DNA of 64,000 bases, taken from contig CAIQHF010000022.1 of NCBI GenBank assembly GCA_903871605.1, positions 102,526-166,525 on the forward strand, in the 5' to 3' direction. This DNA comes from an uncultured Sphingomonadaceae bacterium (lineage in GTDB: Bacteria > Pseudomonadota > Alphaproteobacteria > Sphingomonadales > Sphingomonadaceae). Below are positions 25,811 to 34,731 of the stretch, in pieces. Both the position numbers and the translations under genes were made by a program. The notes under the pieces were generated by a model, which saw only the letters and a program-made list of their open reading frames with translations, searched no databases and was not told the origin of the DNA. Within the stretch, counting starts at the first letter, position 1. Every line of letters begins with the position of its first letter.

Positions 25811-27004
25811 TTATGTGATGTCCCTGCCGTTACGTTCAAGGATCTCGCGGGCTGCCTGGTTGCGCCGAACGATGCCTGCAGCGGCCGATCGCTCGATCGG
25901 GAGGTAGAGAGCCAAAGCCTCCGATCGGCTCGGCCCCCACCTTTCCCAAGCGTCGATCGCCTCGTTGCGCTCATCGAGCTGGACGATCCCAGCCTTGAGC
26001 ATACCCTGCATGCCGTCGAGGTCGACGTCGGGCTTCTCCGCGAACGATTGCGCGATCGCCATCATCACTCCCTTGCCGTCGACGTTCTCGATCTCCGTGA
26101 GCAGAGCAGCAAGCTCGCCACCGCGTAGCGACGTGGCGAGGCCTCTATCGAGCGCGCGCACGTCGCGATCAAACGCATCGCGTCGATCTGCCGGAACAGC
26201 GTCGCGCCGATCGATTGCCTCGGTCAGGAGCTTCAGGATGCTGTAAAAGGCTGGCTGCGCCGCCAGCCCGGCTTCCGGATAGCCGGCGATCAGCACCTCC
26301 ACCATCGGCCAGACCGCGCGGGCACAGTCAGCGGACAGTTCGGTCTGCCGCGCTGAGAGCGTCGGTGCCCTGTCGCCGTCCAAAGCCGACATCGTCTCCG
26401 CGTTTCGGGGCATAAGTCCCGGCCGGAACGCCGTGGACGTCAGGTCGATGAGACCGCTCAGCTTGTCGAGCGTCGCCGGCGTCGTCCGATCGACCGGCGT
26501 CTTTCCAAACAGCGACGCGCCTGCGCTGATAAACACCTGCGCTACCAGCGCGGAGCAGAAGATCCCATGATCGTCGACTCGATCCAGGATTCCGGCCGGG
26601 AAGACCGATCGGACGGCGCGCGCCACGGAATAATCGCGGCCGATCTCATATTGCGCGAGCTTTGCCGCTTTCCGCGCAACGGTCCGGTCGGGATAGCGGA
26701 GCAGTCTGACGTTGGCGACGTCGTGGGCAAAGCATCGAACCAGTGACAATGTGCTGACCCCGGTCCCGATTGCCTCCACGAACACGGGCGGGCTGGAGCA
26801 GATGAGAGCGTGGCTGAACCTGCCGCCCGTCATCCGTCGGATCACCCCCGACTGCTTTAGACCAATGCGATCGTCGCTGAAGACGTTCGAGGTGAGCAGG
26901 ATGTCCCCCGCCTCGACCACTTCCACGCGCGGCAACGCGACCATTTTTCCGTCATACTCCGGCTTGGTCGCGGCTGGAGCAGACGTTTCCTGACGGCTGT
27001 TCAT
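25811..27004 (-). CDS. Permuted papain-like (YiiX/NlpC-P60-type) protein
   Basis: A 397-residue protein. Residues about 20-190 form a permuted NlpC/P60-like fold. The His-bearing strand is GGRFSHALICSSPPVFVEA and the Cys follows later in GIFCSALVAQVFISAG, as in YiiX/YebB-type cysteine hydrolases. The C-terminal half is helical and unassigned. Such enzymes act on peptide or lipid amide/ester bonds; the substrate here is unknown. ATG 27004 is chosen because the conserved part starts soon after. The gene is isolated from its neighbours by 350-400 base gaps and lies between two defence systems, so a defence role is possible but unproven. Confidence 0.75.
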   Translation of the reverse strand: MNSRQETSAPAATKPEYDGKMVALPRVEVVEAGDILLTSNVFSDDRIGLKQSGVIRRMTGGRFSHALICSSPPVFVEAIGTGVSTLSLVRCFAHDVANVRLLRYPDRTVARKAAKLAQYEIGRDYSVARAVRSVFPAGILDRVDDHGIFCSALVAQVFISAGASLFGKTPVDRTTPATLDKLSGLIDLTSTAFRPGLMPRNAETMSALDGDRAPTLSARQTELSADCARAVWPMVEVLIAGYPEAGLAAQPAFYSILKLLTEAIDRRDAVPADRRDAFDRDVRALDRGLATSLRGGELAALLTEIENVDGKGVMMAIAQSFAEKPDVDLDGMQGMLKAGIVQLDERNEAIDAWERWGPSRSEALALYLPIERSAAAGIVRRNQAAREILERNGRDIT

Positions 27005-27412
27005 GCCTCGAACATGGTGATTACAGCAAGCCTGTTGAAGATGGTCATCGTGCGGCGGAGGGCGGTTGCCGATGGTGCAATGACGATCTCGCGCTACTGT
27101 CGAACCGAGTGGAGACGGGTTGTACTTGCAATGCCGGGTGGTGCCGTGAGGCGGCGTGTCGCCGGACAAGCCTCGTTGGCCTTGAACGGACCGGTCCCGG
27201 GCGCAATGGCATCACTGCATTGGCCGGTGTGGATCGAAGCGTGCGCGACGCGCAGATGCTCAGGGGCGACCTTCCTGCCGGAGCTTCGTCGCTTCGTGCC
27301 TGTCTGACGGCGCCATCCCCTCTTGTTCCTGAACGACCTAAGCCAACCAACCGGCGGCCCCAACCCGCGTGTCGTCCGTGGTGATCAGATCATCGCAAGG
27401 TATCCGAGGGGC
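27005..27412. other. Gap between papain-like gene and trlF-type gene
   Basis: About 410 bases with no gene I can support. The short ORFs on both strands have no recognisable domain. It should contain the leftward promoter of the papain-like gene. Confidence 0.45.
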
Positions 27413-30376
27413 TCAGAGCGCGACGCGCAGCCGACGAGCCCGCTCCTTGAACGCATCCTCGCCGCCTTCGAGGATGGCGCAAACCCGCTTGCGAATGTCC
27501 TCCTCGTCAAGCCCGCCCGATCGGTAGGAGATCGGCGGCATTGCGCCCGGCACATGCGTGCCCGCCTCCGCGATGATGATCTGGTCCGCATCGGTGTTGA
27601 TGACGAGATTGGCGTTGTGCGTCACCATGATCACCTGGCGCTGGAGTTTGGCCTGCGCGAACAGCGGGACCAGCTCGTCGAAAATCGACTTGGGGTCGAG
27701 ATTTTCCTCCGGCTGATCGATGATCAGCGGCCGATCGTCGGATTGATCCAACGCCAAGTACAGCAGGAGCAAGACGATGCCCCGCGTGCCCGGCGACAGG
27801 TTGCGGATATCGGTGCCGTCGTACCGGACCGAATATTGCACGCTGATGTGATCGGTACTGTAGAGCCACTTGGCGAACGCTCGAAGCCACGCACGGTGCG
27901 CGGCGGGGTCGGTCTCGCTCACCCGCGAGCTCGCCAACAGTACCTGATCGTGGGCGGTGCGGAAGGCCCGCATTGCGTCGGAGACCTCTTCCGCCGTCCC
28001 GCTCAGCCAAGCGCGGCGAAGATGCTCGTCGGCCAACTCGAGCAGCGTCCCGCGCCCCTTGAACGGTCCGGCCTTGCGCAGGTCGACGAAGGCCTCCCCT
28101 GCCCTCGCCCATTGCTGCACATTCGCGACCCGTCGCACCGTGAAGGACAGCTTGCCAAGCGTCCCCGGCGCCGCCTCGAGCCTCGCCTTAATGGGTGCGT
28201 AAAGGTCATTGAGGACGCGCTCCTCCGCAATGACCGCTGCAAAGACGTTGCGATAGGCCGTCGCCCGTTCCACAGTCAGGGTTTCCCGGCGCTGCGCCGC
28301 GCCGCTGGCATCCGCCAGGCGCTCCTTCAACGCCTTGGCGAGATCGCCCTCGCTCGTCATGCGGTTGGTCAGCTGCGTAAACTTGTCTTGCGTCGCGCGA
28401 TCAACGTTGATGATCTGGCTTAACCGGAGGATCTCGCGCTCCAGTGTGGCCAGCGGCTGGCGCGCAAGCTCGCAATCCGATGCCAGCGGCACGGGCGGCA
28501 CCGCGGGATCGGCGACGACGCCTTTCCAAGACGCACCGCTCGCACGGGCCTTCTGCAGACGCTCGGCCAGCAGCTCACCGACCTTGCCGACGAAATCGGT
28601 GCCGAACGGATCCCAATCGGCATCCTTGAGGCCGCTCGAGCCGAACTTCGCCTGCAGCCGGCGCAACGTCTCAGGCGACTGGTTGCGACGATAGTCGTCG
28701 ACCTCGTCCTGCAGGGTGAGAAGCTGCTGCTCCTGCACGCTGAAGTGCCGGACATAGCTTCGTACGGTCTCGGCCGCGGCACTGACATCGGTCAGCCGTG
28801 CGGCGGTCTGTTCATCGCCCTTCCTCACCAGAGCCGCGCGCTCCTGCGCGGCCCGCGCCGCCGACTGCTCGCGTTCCGCGATTAGCTTCTGCAGCGTGGC
28901 AATGCTTTTGGTTTTCTCGATCTCTTCCCCGATCCGATCCGACAGGTTGATCAGGGCGGTTTCGTCCCGGCTACGGGCTTCGCGGTGGCGCGCCGCCCTC
29001 AGATCCAACAGCGCGTCGAAGTCGGTCGCGCCGTCGCGGGTGCTGACCGAGTGGGAATCGAAGACGACGCGCTCGACCTCGCGAAGCAGCTCGTCCGAAA
29101 CGCCATCCGCCGAGCACAGTCGATCGACGAACTGCTGTGACAGATATTGCGCCCGTCTGATCTGGAAGATGTCATCTTCCGTCGCGTCCGCGATCGATCG
29201 TTCGTCGGCCGAACCCGCCGCCCAGCGGATCTGCACGGCAACGTCCTCGAGAAACTCCCGAGCCCGCCAAAGGAAGGACTGCTTGTTGCGCTCAAGGGGC
29301 AGCGGGACGGCGTCACACCCGGCAACGATCAGTTCGGCCAGGGCGGTCTTGCCCGATCCCCGCGCTCCGATGATCGTGACGAGGCCCGGATTGAGGGGAA
29401 TGTCGGGCGTCGCCGCCCAGACCGCATTGCGGAACGCGACACCGGTGATGACTTGTGACCGCGACGCACCCGTCGGCGGGGCTTCGCCGACGAAGGCGCG
29501 TTCGGGCGTGATGCACGCCTGCCGAAGCGCATCGAAGGTAGGCGCCCCGTTGATCCAGCTGTAGCGATTGCCATAGGGAGCGCCGACGCGATCGAGTTCG
29601 TGGGCATCGCTGCCGTGCAGGCAAGGCTTCGCCATACCGTATTTCCGTTGGAACTCCTCAGCCAGCAGCTTCCGACCCAGCCAGAAGTCGCGATCTCCGG
29701 GCGTCGCGGAGAAGACCGCGCGCGCGAACTTCTCGACTTCCCGCCGCAGCGTCGCATCGGCACCATCGCGCAGCCCCGAGGTGCCGTCCGCCCCCGCCGC
29801 GACGGCCACGACCATATTCTCCCGCGCCCAGCGGAAGCTGCTGAAAATCTCCTTCAGCTGGTCGAAGCTGACCTTGAACTGCGTCGAGCCGAAGCGCCGT
29901 GCCGCGCCCTCGTCGCGAATGGAGGGGTCTGCCTTGAAGCCCAGTCTGGTAAGGTCAGCGGGTGTGCAGCTGAAGCGATCGTCGAGCGCCGTGAAGGTGA
30001 TGTTCGACAGGATGCGGTTGAGTTCGGTCAGATGATCCGGGTCTTCCGGCGAGACGAGCAGGTGGACGTTCACCCACGCGCCGGCCGCGGTACCGAGACC
30101 GAGGCGCATCTCGATATTCGGGAACAACGTCGTGCAGTTGGGAAGCCGACCCTCCTCGTCCTTCGCCTTGCGAAGGCGGGCATAGGTGTCGGTGTTGTAA
30201 TAGTCGGTGAGACCGATCACCTCGAGCGCCGGCGTGATACCCTCCAGCTTCGAGACGTAATCTTCCCACGCGGTAGCGCCAGCGAACAGATCGTTGAGCT
30301 GCGTGCCCGGAGCATGGACGTGGGGGTCCCAGCGTCGCCATACCGATCCGACACCCGCCCGGTCATACGGATTCAT
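27413..30376 (-). CDS. TrlF-type PHP/SMC-like ATPase
   Basis: A 987-residue protein that joins an N-terminal PHP phosphoesterase-like domain to an SMC/RecN-like ATPase. The PHP domain shows WDPHVHAPG at 16-24 and LHGSDAHELDRVG near 255, both potential metal ligands. Walker A is IIGARGSGKTALAEL near 335 and a long coiled coil spans about 450-800. The signature-like NLSPGTRGIVLLLLYLAL is near 860 and Walker B with Glu is PLIIDQPEENLDPKS near 884. VIMVTHNANLVIN closes the nucleotide site. This architecture is annotated TrlF in defence islands. Its start overlaps the upstream HEPN-like gene by four bases, so the pair is translated as a unit. Confidence 0.85.
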   Translation of the reverse strand: MNPYDRAGVGSVWRRWDPHVHAPGTQLNDLFAGATAWEDYVSKLEGITPALEVIGLTDYYNTDTYARLRKAKDEEGRLPNCTTLFPNIEMRLGLGTAAGAWVNVHLLVSPEDPDHLTELNRILSNITFTALDDRFSCTPADLTRLGFKADPSIRDEGAARRFGSTQFKVSFDQLKEIFSSFRWARENMVVAVAAGADGTSGLRDGADATLRREVEKFARAVFSATPGDRDFWLGRKLLAEEFQRKYGMAKPCLHGSDAHELDRVGAPYGNRYSWINGAPTFDALRQACITPERAFVGEAPPTGASRSQVITGVAFRNAVWAATPDIPLNPGLVTIIGARGSGKTALAELIVAGCDAVPLPLERNKQSFLWRAREFLEDVAVQIRWAAGSADERSIADATEDDIFQIRRAQYLSQQFVDRLCSADGVSDELLREVERVVFDSHSVSTRDGATDFDALLDLRAARHREARSRDETALINLSDRIGEEIEKTKSIATLQKLIAEREQSAARAAQERAALVRKGDEQTAARLTDVSAAAETVRSYVRHFSVQEQQLLTLQDEVDDYRRNQSPETLRRLQAKFGSSGLKDADWDPFGTDFVGKVGELLAERLQKARASGASWKGVVADPAVPPVPLASDCELARQPLATLEREILRLSQIINVDRATQDKFTQLTNRMTSEGDLAKALKERLADASGAAQRRETLTVERATAYRNVFAAVIAEERVLNDLYAPIKARLEAAPGTLGKLSFTVRRVANVQQWARAGEAFVDLRKAGPFKGRGTLLELADEHLRRAWLSGTAEEVSDAMRAFRTAHDQVLLASSRVSETDPAAHRAWLRAFAKWLYSTDHISVQYSVRYDGTDIRNLSPGTRGIVLLLLYLALDQSDDRPLIIDQPEENLDPKSIFDELVPLFAQAKLQRQVIMVTHNANLVINTDADQIIIAEAGTHVPGAMPPISYRSGGLDEEDIRKRVCAILEGGEDAFKERARRLRVAL

Positions 30377-31173
30377 CGCTCCCCCCTATCGCCTTCATCT
30401 AGCTTGTCCGGCGGTGAACCCTGCGCGATCGTCCACTCGCGACCGGTACGAGCCTGTAGTCTGGCAATGATCTTCGCACCGCGCTCAGCGAAAATCTCGT
30501 CGAGCGCGTCGACCAGCTTCGGCCATTCGTTCGATCCGCCAATGTAGACGCCCAGCCGCGTGCCCAGCGTGACGACGAAGCGACCATCCTCCTCGACGAT
30601 CTCCATCTCGTCGTTGACCGAATGATGCTCGTCGACGTGCGCGTAACGCTTGTTGCGCAGGTCGACGATCTCGTCATGCGCGGCGCGGAGCGGCTCGGGC
30701 AGCGCATTGCGCGCAAAGCCGCTGCCACCGCCGCCTGTGTAGAGGCGGACATAGGTGGCGAGGAACGCCGTCGTCAGCATATCGAGATCGAGCAGCGCCT
30801 CCATGTCCGCCTTGAAGCGGTACTTGGCCAAGCGATCGCGCACGTGCCGAAGCACGACGACGTGATAGTAGGAGAGGGATAGCCGTGAGAGCTGCTTTAG
30901 CTCGTTGTCGGCCAGAGCGAGGACACGCCGCCCCTCCTCGGCTCGGGCTTGCAACGCGACCCGCCATTCCGTGGGAAGGTACTGCATCGCCTCCTCCGGA
31001 ACCTGGTAGTAGTCCTGTCCTTCCTCGTCCGCATCATCTAGGTCCGAGCCGACGCTCGGTTCTGTCTCGCTGAGAGGAACCAAGAATCCCACGGCGTCGG
31101 GAGCATCGGCGCGAGCAACCGCCTGCGCGCGCATTGCCTGTCTTGCTCCAACTTTCGGATCATGCTCGTCCAT
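30373..31173 (-). CDS. HEPN-like partner of the TrlF-type ATPase
   Basis: A 266-residue alpha-helical protein of no family I can name with certainty. Near residue 172 it carries DLRNKRYAHVDEHH, which matches the R-N-x4-H pattern of HEPN ribonuclease toxins (R-phi-x4-6-H). The N-terminal 55 residues are acidic and probably disordered (VGSDLDDADEEGQDYY). ATG 31173 is preferred over the track start, which is a TTG. Coupled by a four-base overlap to the SMC-like ATPase, it is a plausible RNase effector or regulated toxin. Alternatives are a structural partner with no catalysis. Confidence 0.65.
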   Translation of the reverse strand: MDEHDPKVGARQAMRAQAVARADAPDAVGFLVPLSETEPSVGSDLDDADEEGQDYYQVPEEAMQYLPTEWRVALQARAEEGRRVLALADNELKQLSRLSLSYYHVVVLRHVRDRLAKYRFKADMEALLDLDMLTTAFLATYVRLYTGGGGSGFARNALPEPLRAAHDEIVDLRNKRYAHVDEHHSVNDEMEIVEEDGRFVVTLGTRLGVYIGGSNEWPKLVDALDEIFAERGAKIIARLQARTGREWTIAQGSPPDKLDEGDRGER

Positions 31174-31336
31174 AGCGCGAACGTGCCTCAAAAGTCCTGT
31201 CGGTCCAAGTCACTCCGCATCGATCCGCGGGTGGGCCAAAGGTCGTCACCGGCCTAAGCTGCGGTCAGACGTTTATTGAAATAGCTCAACGGTAGCCCGA
31301 TATTTAGAACAATCTAGCAACAAGGGAGGACGTCGT

Positions 31337-32050
31337 ATGGCGCAATGTACAGCGCCCCGAGAAGGCCATCGAACGGCAAGCGCGGCTGCCAATTGCCCCG
31401 CATGCCGGCATAAGAGCCGTTACGGTGGAAGCTATGGGGGTGGGTATGGCGGCGGCTATGGTGGCGGGTACAGCCCGTCCCCGTCCCCGTCCCCGTCGTA
31501 CCGAGCATCGTCTGGGCGTGGGGCGAGCACCGTGAAGGCGAAATGGTCTAAGCCAGCCTCGACCGTCTATTACACACCGGTCGAGGCCAGAGCGCTCGAG
31601 CCGATCCGTGAGACGGTCGAGAAACGCGCACCACTCCCCGATGTCCGCGAGCTCTTCCTGTGCCATGCTTGGGCTGACCGACTGGATGACGCGACCAAGC
31701 TCTATAACCTCCTGATCGCGCGCAGCGTATCGGTCTGGTTCAGCGAGAAGGACATCCCCCTCGGATCGTCCTTCCTTCGTGAAATCGATCGCGGTCTCGC
31801 CAAGTCACGCGTCGGCATCGTCCTGGTCACACCCGCGCTGCTCACGCGCCTCCCGTCCGGCGGTGTTGCCGACCGGGAGCTTTCCGCGCTGCTCGCAACC
31901 GACCAGCTCGTACCTATCGTTCACAACACTACCTATGACGCCTTGCGCATGGTCAGTCCGCTGCTCGCATCGCGCAACGGCCTCTCGACGGAAGACGACT
32001 CTTTGGAGATCGTCGCGGATAAGTTGGCTGAGCTGGTGAAAACGTCCTGA
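31337..32050 (+). CDS. TIR domain protein with Cys motif and GGGY repeats
   Basis: A 237-residue protein. The N-terminus (MAQCTAPREGHRTASAAANC...PAC) has three cysteines spaced like a partial zinc ribbon. A low-complexity tract GGSYGGGYGGGYGGGY then SPSPSPSPSY follows, and a TIR domain begins near residue 105 (ELFLCHAWADRLDDATKLYN). The conserved WFSEKDIPLG lies at 134-143. By alignment from memory with NADase TIRs, Glu181 in DRELSALL is the likely catalytic residue. The start has GGGAGGA upstream. It is divergent from the HEPN-TrlF pair (about 160 bases between starts) and is a likely NAD-consuming or NAD-signalling defence protein. Confidence 0.85.
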   Translation: MAQCTAPREGHRTASAAANCPACRHKSRYGGSYGGGYGGGYGGGYSPSPSPSPSYRASSGRGASTVKAKWSKPASTVYYTPVEARALEPIRETVEKRAPLPDVRELFLCHAWADRLDDATKLYNLLIARSVSVWFSEKDIPLGSSFLREIDRGLAKSRVGIVLVTPALLTRLPSGGVADRELSALLATDQLVPIVHNTTYDALRMVSPLLASRNGLSTEDDSLEIVADKLAELVKTS

Positions 32051-32396
32051 AAGGTCAGCGGGCGCGAACGGCAAGCCGATCCGCGCAGCCGAGTGCAGTA
32101 CGGATCGGGGCCAGCGTCCAATCTTCGACGAGTGCCGCAGCACGCAGGAGTACCGTTCACTCGCCACCATATCCACAGCCAATAGGCGTCCGAGCCCCGG
32201 CCCGGCTACATGAACGAATGGCAGGTTATTCAGGTGGCTACACAAAAGCGGACAGGCCGCTCTCCACCAGAATCAACGTGAAAGCAGCCTGTCTACTCAT
32301 CGCCAGAATCAGCGTTCTCGCAGGCGTTTTCTGACGCCCGTTCTGAGATGCCGGTCGCCGAGTTTCAAAATCAAAGCTAGGCTGCGGGCGTTCCCT
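32051..32396. other. Gap after TIR gene
   Basis: About 350 bases without a supported gene. The text resembles degraded non-coding sequence and marks the end of the defence island. Confidence 0.45.
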
Positions 32397-33479
32397 TCAG
32401 GCCCGATAGCCGAGGAATGCCTCGATCCATCCTGAAACGGCATCGATCGGGTAGTGATCAGAGGCGTCGCCGATGACGATCTCCGTCAAGCTGTGCCCGG
32501 CAAGCGCGGTCGGCTGAAACGCACCGAATAGCCACGTCTTTCGGTCATGCGCGAAGGAGCGGTGCCGTTCGGCCAACTCCGCAGGCGAGCCCGGCATCCA
32601 GATTTGAAACGCGTTTGTACGTGGTATTGGCGGTTGCAAGATTAAGCCGGGAACGCCGTTGAGCGCACTTGCCAGGGCCCGGGCGCGCTCGACATATTCC
32701 GCCATTCGCGGGAACTGCGTGTCGATCCCGATCAACGCGGAGATGGCCTGCGGGTACGCCGTGTAGAGATCACCGCCGTAGCGCGTCTTCCAGGGCGCCA
32801 GCGACGCGATGAACTCGCTCGACGCTGCGACAAGTGCGCCGCCGAGGCCGCCCAACCCCTTGTAGAACGAAACGTAGACACTGTCCGCGAGGGCCGCCAG
32901 CTCATCGAGCGGGACGGCGTACCCGGCCGCAGCCTCCCAGATCCGCGCACCATCGAAGTGGAGTGGAATGTGCGCATCGCGGCACCACCGCGAGATCGCG
33001 ACGAGCTCATCATAATCAGGCAGCATATATCCGGCGCGCCGGAGCGGCAGCTCGACCACCACCGCGGCCAGCGGCTCAGTCACACGTTGCAGCTCATCAA
33101 TCCCGAACGGCGCGTGGCGGCCGAGCCTGACCGCATTCAGATTGCCGACCCGCTCGATCGCGTTGCGTTCGTCCAGATCGAGGTGGCTCATCGGATGCAC
33201 CACGACGTTGCGGGTGCCACGCGCTTCGGCATAGGCGTTGAGTGCACAGAGCTGCGCCGTGACGCCCTTGATGAAGAAGCGCCCGGCCGGTTTGCCAAGC
33301 AAGTCGATCGTACGCCGCTCGAGCAGCTCGACTGCACCACCCCCGCCGTAGACATCGGCGTGCGCCTCAGCGGCTGGATGCGCCGCGAGCCTCTGCAGCG
33401 TCGTGCGTGGATCGACAGGAAGATGGTGCGAGAGGAAGCGGGTGCAACCCGCCTTTGCCGCGTGATCTGCCTCGGTCAT
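32397..33479 (-). CDS. PLP-dependent threonine aldolase/beta-eliminating lyase-like enzyme
   Basis: A 360-residue fold-type I PLP enzyme. Features include YGGGGAVELLERRTIDLLGK near 44-63, the cofactor-binding Asp in HFDGARIWEAAAGY, and the Schiff-base lysine in VYVSFYKGLGGLGGALV near residue 230. These match low-specificity threonine aldolases and related beta-eliminating lyases acting on hydroxy amino acids. The exact substrate cannot be read. It follows the class V aminotransferase gene by 7 bases, so both are likely co-expressed with the amidohydrolase. Confidence 0.85.
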   Translation of the reverse strand: MTEADHAAKAGCTRFLSHHLPVDPRTTLQRLAAHPAAEAHADVYGGGGAVELLERRTIDLLGKPAGRFFIKGVTAQLCALNAYAEARGTRNVVVHPMSHLDLDERNAIERVGNLNAVRLGRHAPFGIDELQRVTEPLAAVVVELPLRRAGYMLPDYDELVAISRWCRDAHIPLHFDGARIWEAAAGYAVPLDELAALADSVYVSFYKGLGGLGGALVAASSEFIASLAPWKTRYGGDLYTAYPQAISALIGIDTQFPRMAEYVERARALASALNGVPGLILQPPIPRTNAFQIWMPGSPAELAERHRSFAHDRKTWLFGAFQPTALAGHSLTEIVIGDASDHYPIDAVSGWIEAFLGYRA

Positions 33480-33486
33480 GGCCGCC

Positions 33487-34731
33487 TCATTGGGCCGCCA
33501 ATTCGGCCAGGACTTCGATCAGGCGATCCACCTCGGCGGCGGTATTATAGTGGCATAGCCCCACCCGAACGAGACCGCCGCTCGCGTCGAGTCCCAAGCG
33601 TCGGACAGTTTCGACCGCATAGAAATGTCCGGCCCATGCATTGATGCCGCGCGTGCCGAGATGCGCTGCAACCGCGGCAGGCGCGTGACCGGCAAGCGTG
33701 AATGCAAAGGTCGGCACGCGACGCTCGGCACGCTGTGGGCCATATAGACGCAGGCCGGCAATCGACGACAGGCCTTCCATCAGCTGGCTCATCAATTCGG
33801 TCTCGTAATGCGTGCAGGCGATCATGGCCGCACGCAGCGCCGCGCGGCGTTCGAAGGGGGCGGCCGCGGCTTCGCGTCCGAGCCAGGCAAGATAGTCGAT
33901 CGTCCCGATCAGACCTGCCTGCGCCTCGAACGACGGCGTGCCCGTCTCGAAGCGCAGCGCCGCGGGACGATCGGCTGCCGGTCGCACCTTATAAGCCGCA
34001 ATCTCCTCCATCCGATCAGTGCGTCCCCACAACACGCCCATATGCGGCCCGAAGAATTTATAGGGTGAGCAGGCGAGGAAATCGCAGCCCAGCGCCGCGA
34101 CGTCGGTCGGCACGTGCGGCACCGATTGCACCGCGTCGACGAAGGTCAGCGCATCGCTGCCGCGCCGGACGATCCCGGTGATCGCCGCGGCGTCGTTGAG
34201 CGTTCCCAGCGCGTTGCTCGCGCCGCCGAACGCGACGAGCCGCGTCCGCGGCGACAGCATGCCCGCGAGATCGTCGATCCGCAGTTCGCCCGTGTCGACG
34301 TCGATATCGAGCCAGCGCACCGCTGCGCCGCGATCGCGCGCGGCGAGCACCCAGGGCGTGACGTTGGCATCGTGATCGAGCCGGGTCAGCACGATCTCGT
34401 CGCCCGCCTGCCACGATTGCGACAGGGCGCGTGACAGCGCGAAGGTGAGCGACGTCATGTTCGGGCCGAAGCCGATCTCGTCGGCCTGTCCGCCGATCAG
34501 GTCGGCGGCGGCCGCGTGCGCCTCGCGGCTGAGCGTGCCGCATTCGATCGAGATCGCGAACGGTCCGCCGAGATTGCCCGTGCCCGTACGCATATGTGCG
34601 CTCATCGCGTCGATCGCCTCGGCGCAAACCTGGGTCCCGCCGGGCGCATCGAAATAGATGCGCGGCCGCCCCGCGTCGGTGACGGTGAGCGCGGGGAAGC
34701 GCGCGCGGACCGCGTCGATCGGGAACGTCAT
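33487..34731 (-). CDS. Class V aminotransferase, cysteine desulfurase-like
   Basis: A 414-residue class V PLP enzyme, starting TFPIDAVRARFPALTVTDAGRP, as in the cysteine desulfurase-like subfamily. The PLP lysine lies in FLACSPYKFFGPHMGVLWG near residue 228; LTFVDAVQSVPH holds the cofactor Asp. It lacks an obvious Cys-loop of true IscS/SufS enzymes, so desulfurase activity is doubtful. ATG 34731 overlaps the amidohydrolase stop as TGATG; the track start is a TTG one codon upstream. Probably amino acid catabolism together with its neighbours. Confidence 0.86.
   Translation of the reverse strand: MTFPIDAVRARFPALTVTDAGRPRIYFDAPGGTQVCAEAIDAMSAHMRTGTGNLGGPFAISIECGTLSREAHAAAADLIGGQADEIGFGPNMTSLTFALSRALSQSWQAGDEIVLTRLDHDANVTPWVLAARDRGAAVRWLDIDVDTGELRIDDLAGMLSPRTRLVAFGGASNALGTLNDAAAITGIVRRGSDALTFVDAVQSVPHVPTDVAALGCDFLACSPYKFFGPHMGVLWGRTDRMEEIAAYKVRPAADRPAALRFETGTPSFEAQAGLIGTIDYLAWLGREAAAAPFERRAALRAAMIACTHYETELMSQLMEGLSSIAGLRLYGPQRAERRVPTFAFTLAGHAPAAVAAHLGTRGINAWAGHFYAVETVRRLGLDASGGLVRVGLCHYNTAAEVDRLIEVLAELAAQ

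Noticed and set aside
27323-28423. Long plus-strand ORF of 366 codons opposite the TrlF-type gene
   Set aside because: It is antisense to a gene with full catalytic motifs, has no domain of its own and reflects GC3 bias.
31425-31500. Short tandem repeats (GGTGGGTATGGCGGC, CCCGTC units)
   Set aside because: They are in frame and encode the GGGY and SPSP linker of the TIR protein; repeats have no spacers, so not a CRISPR array.
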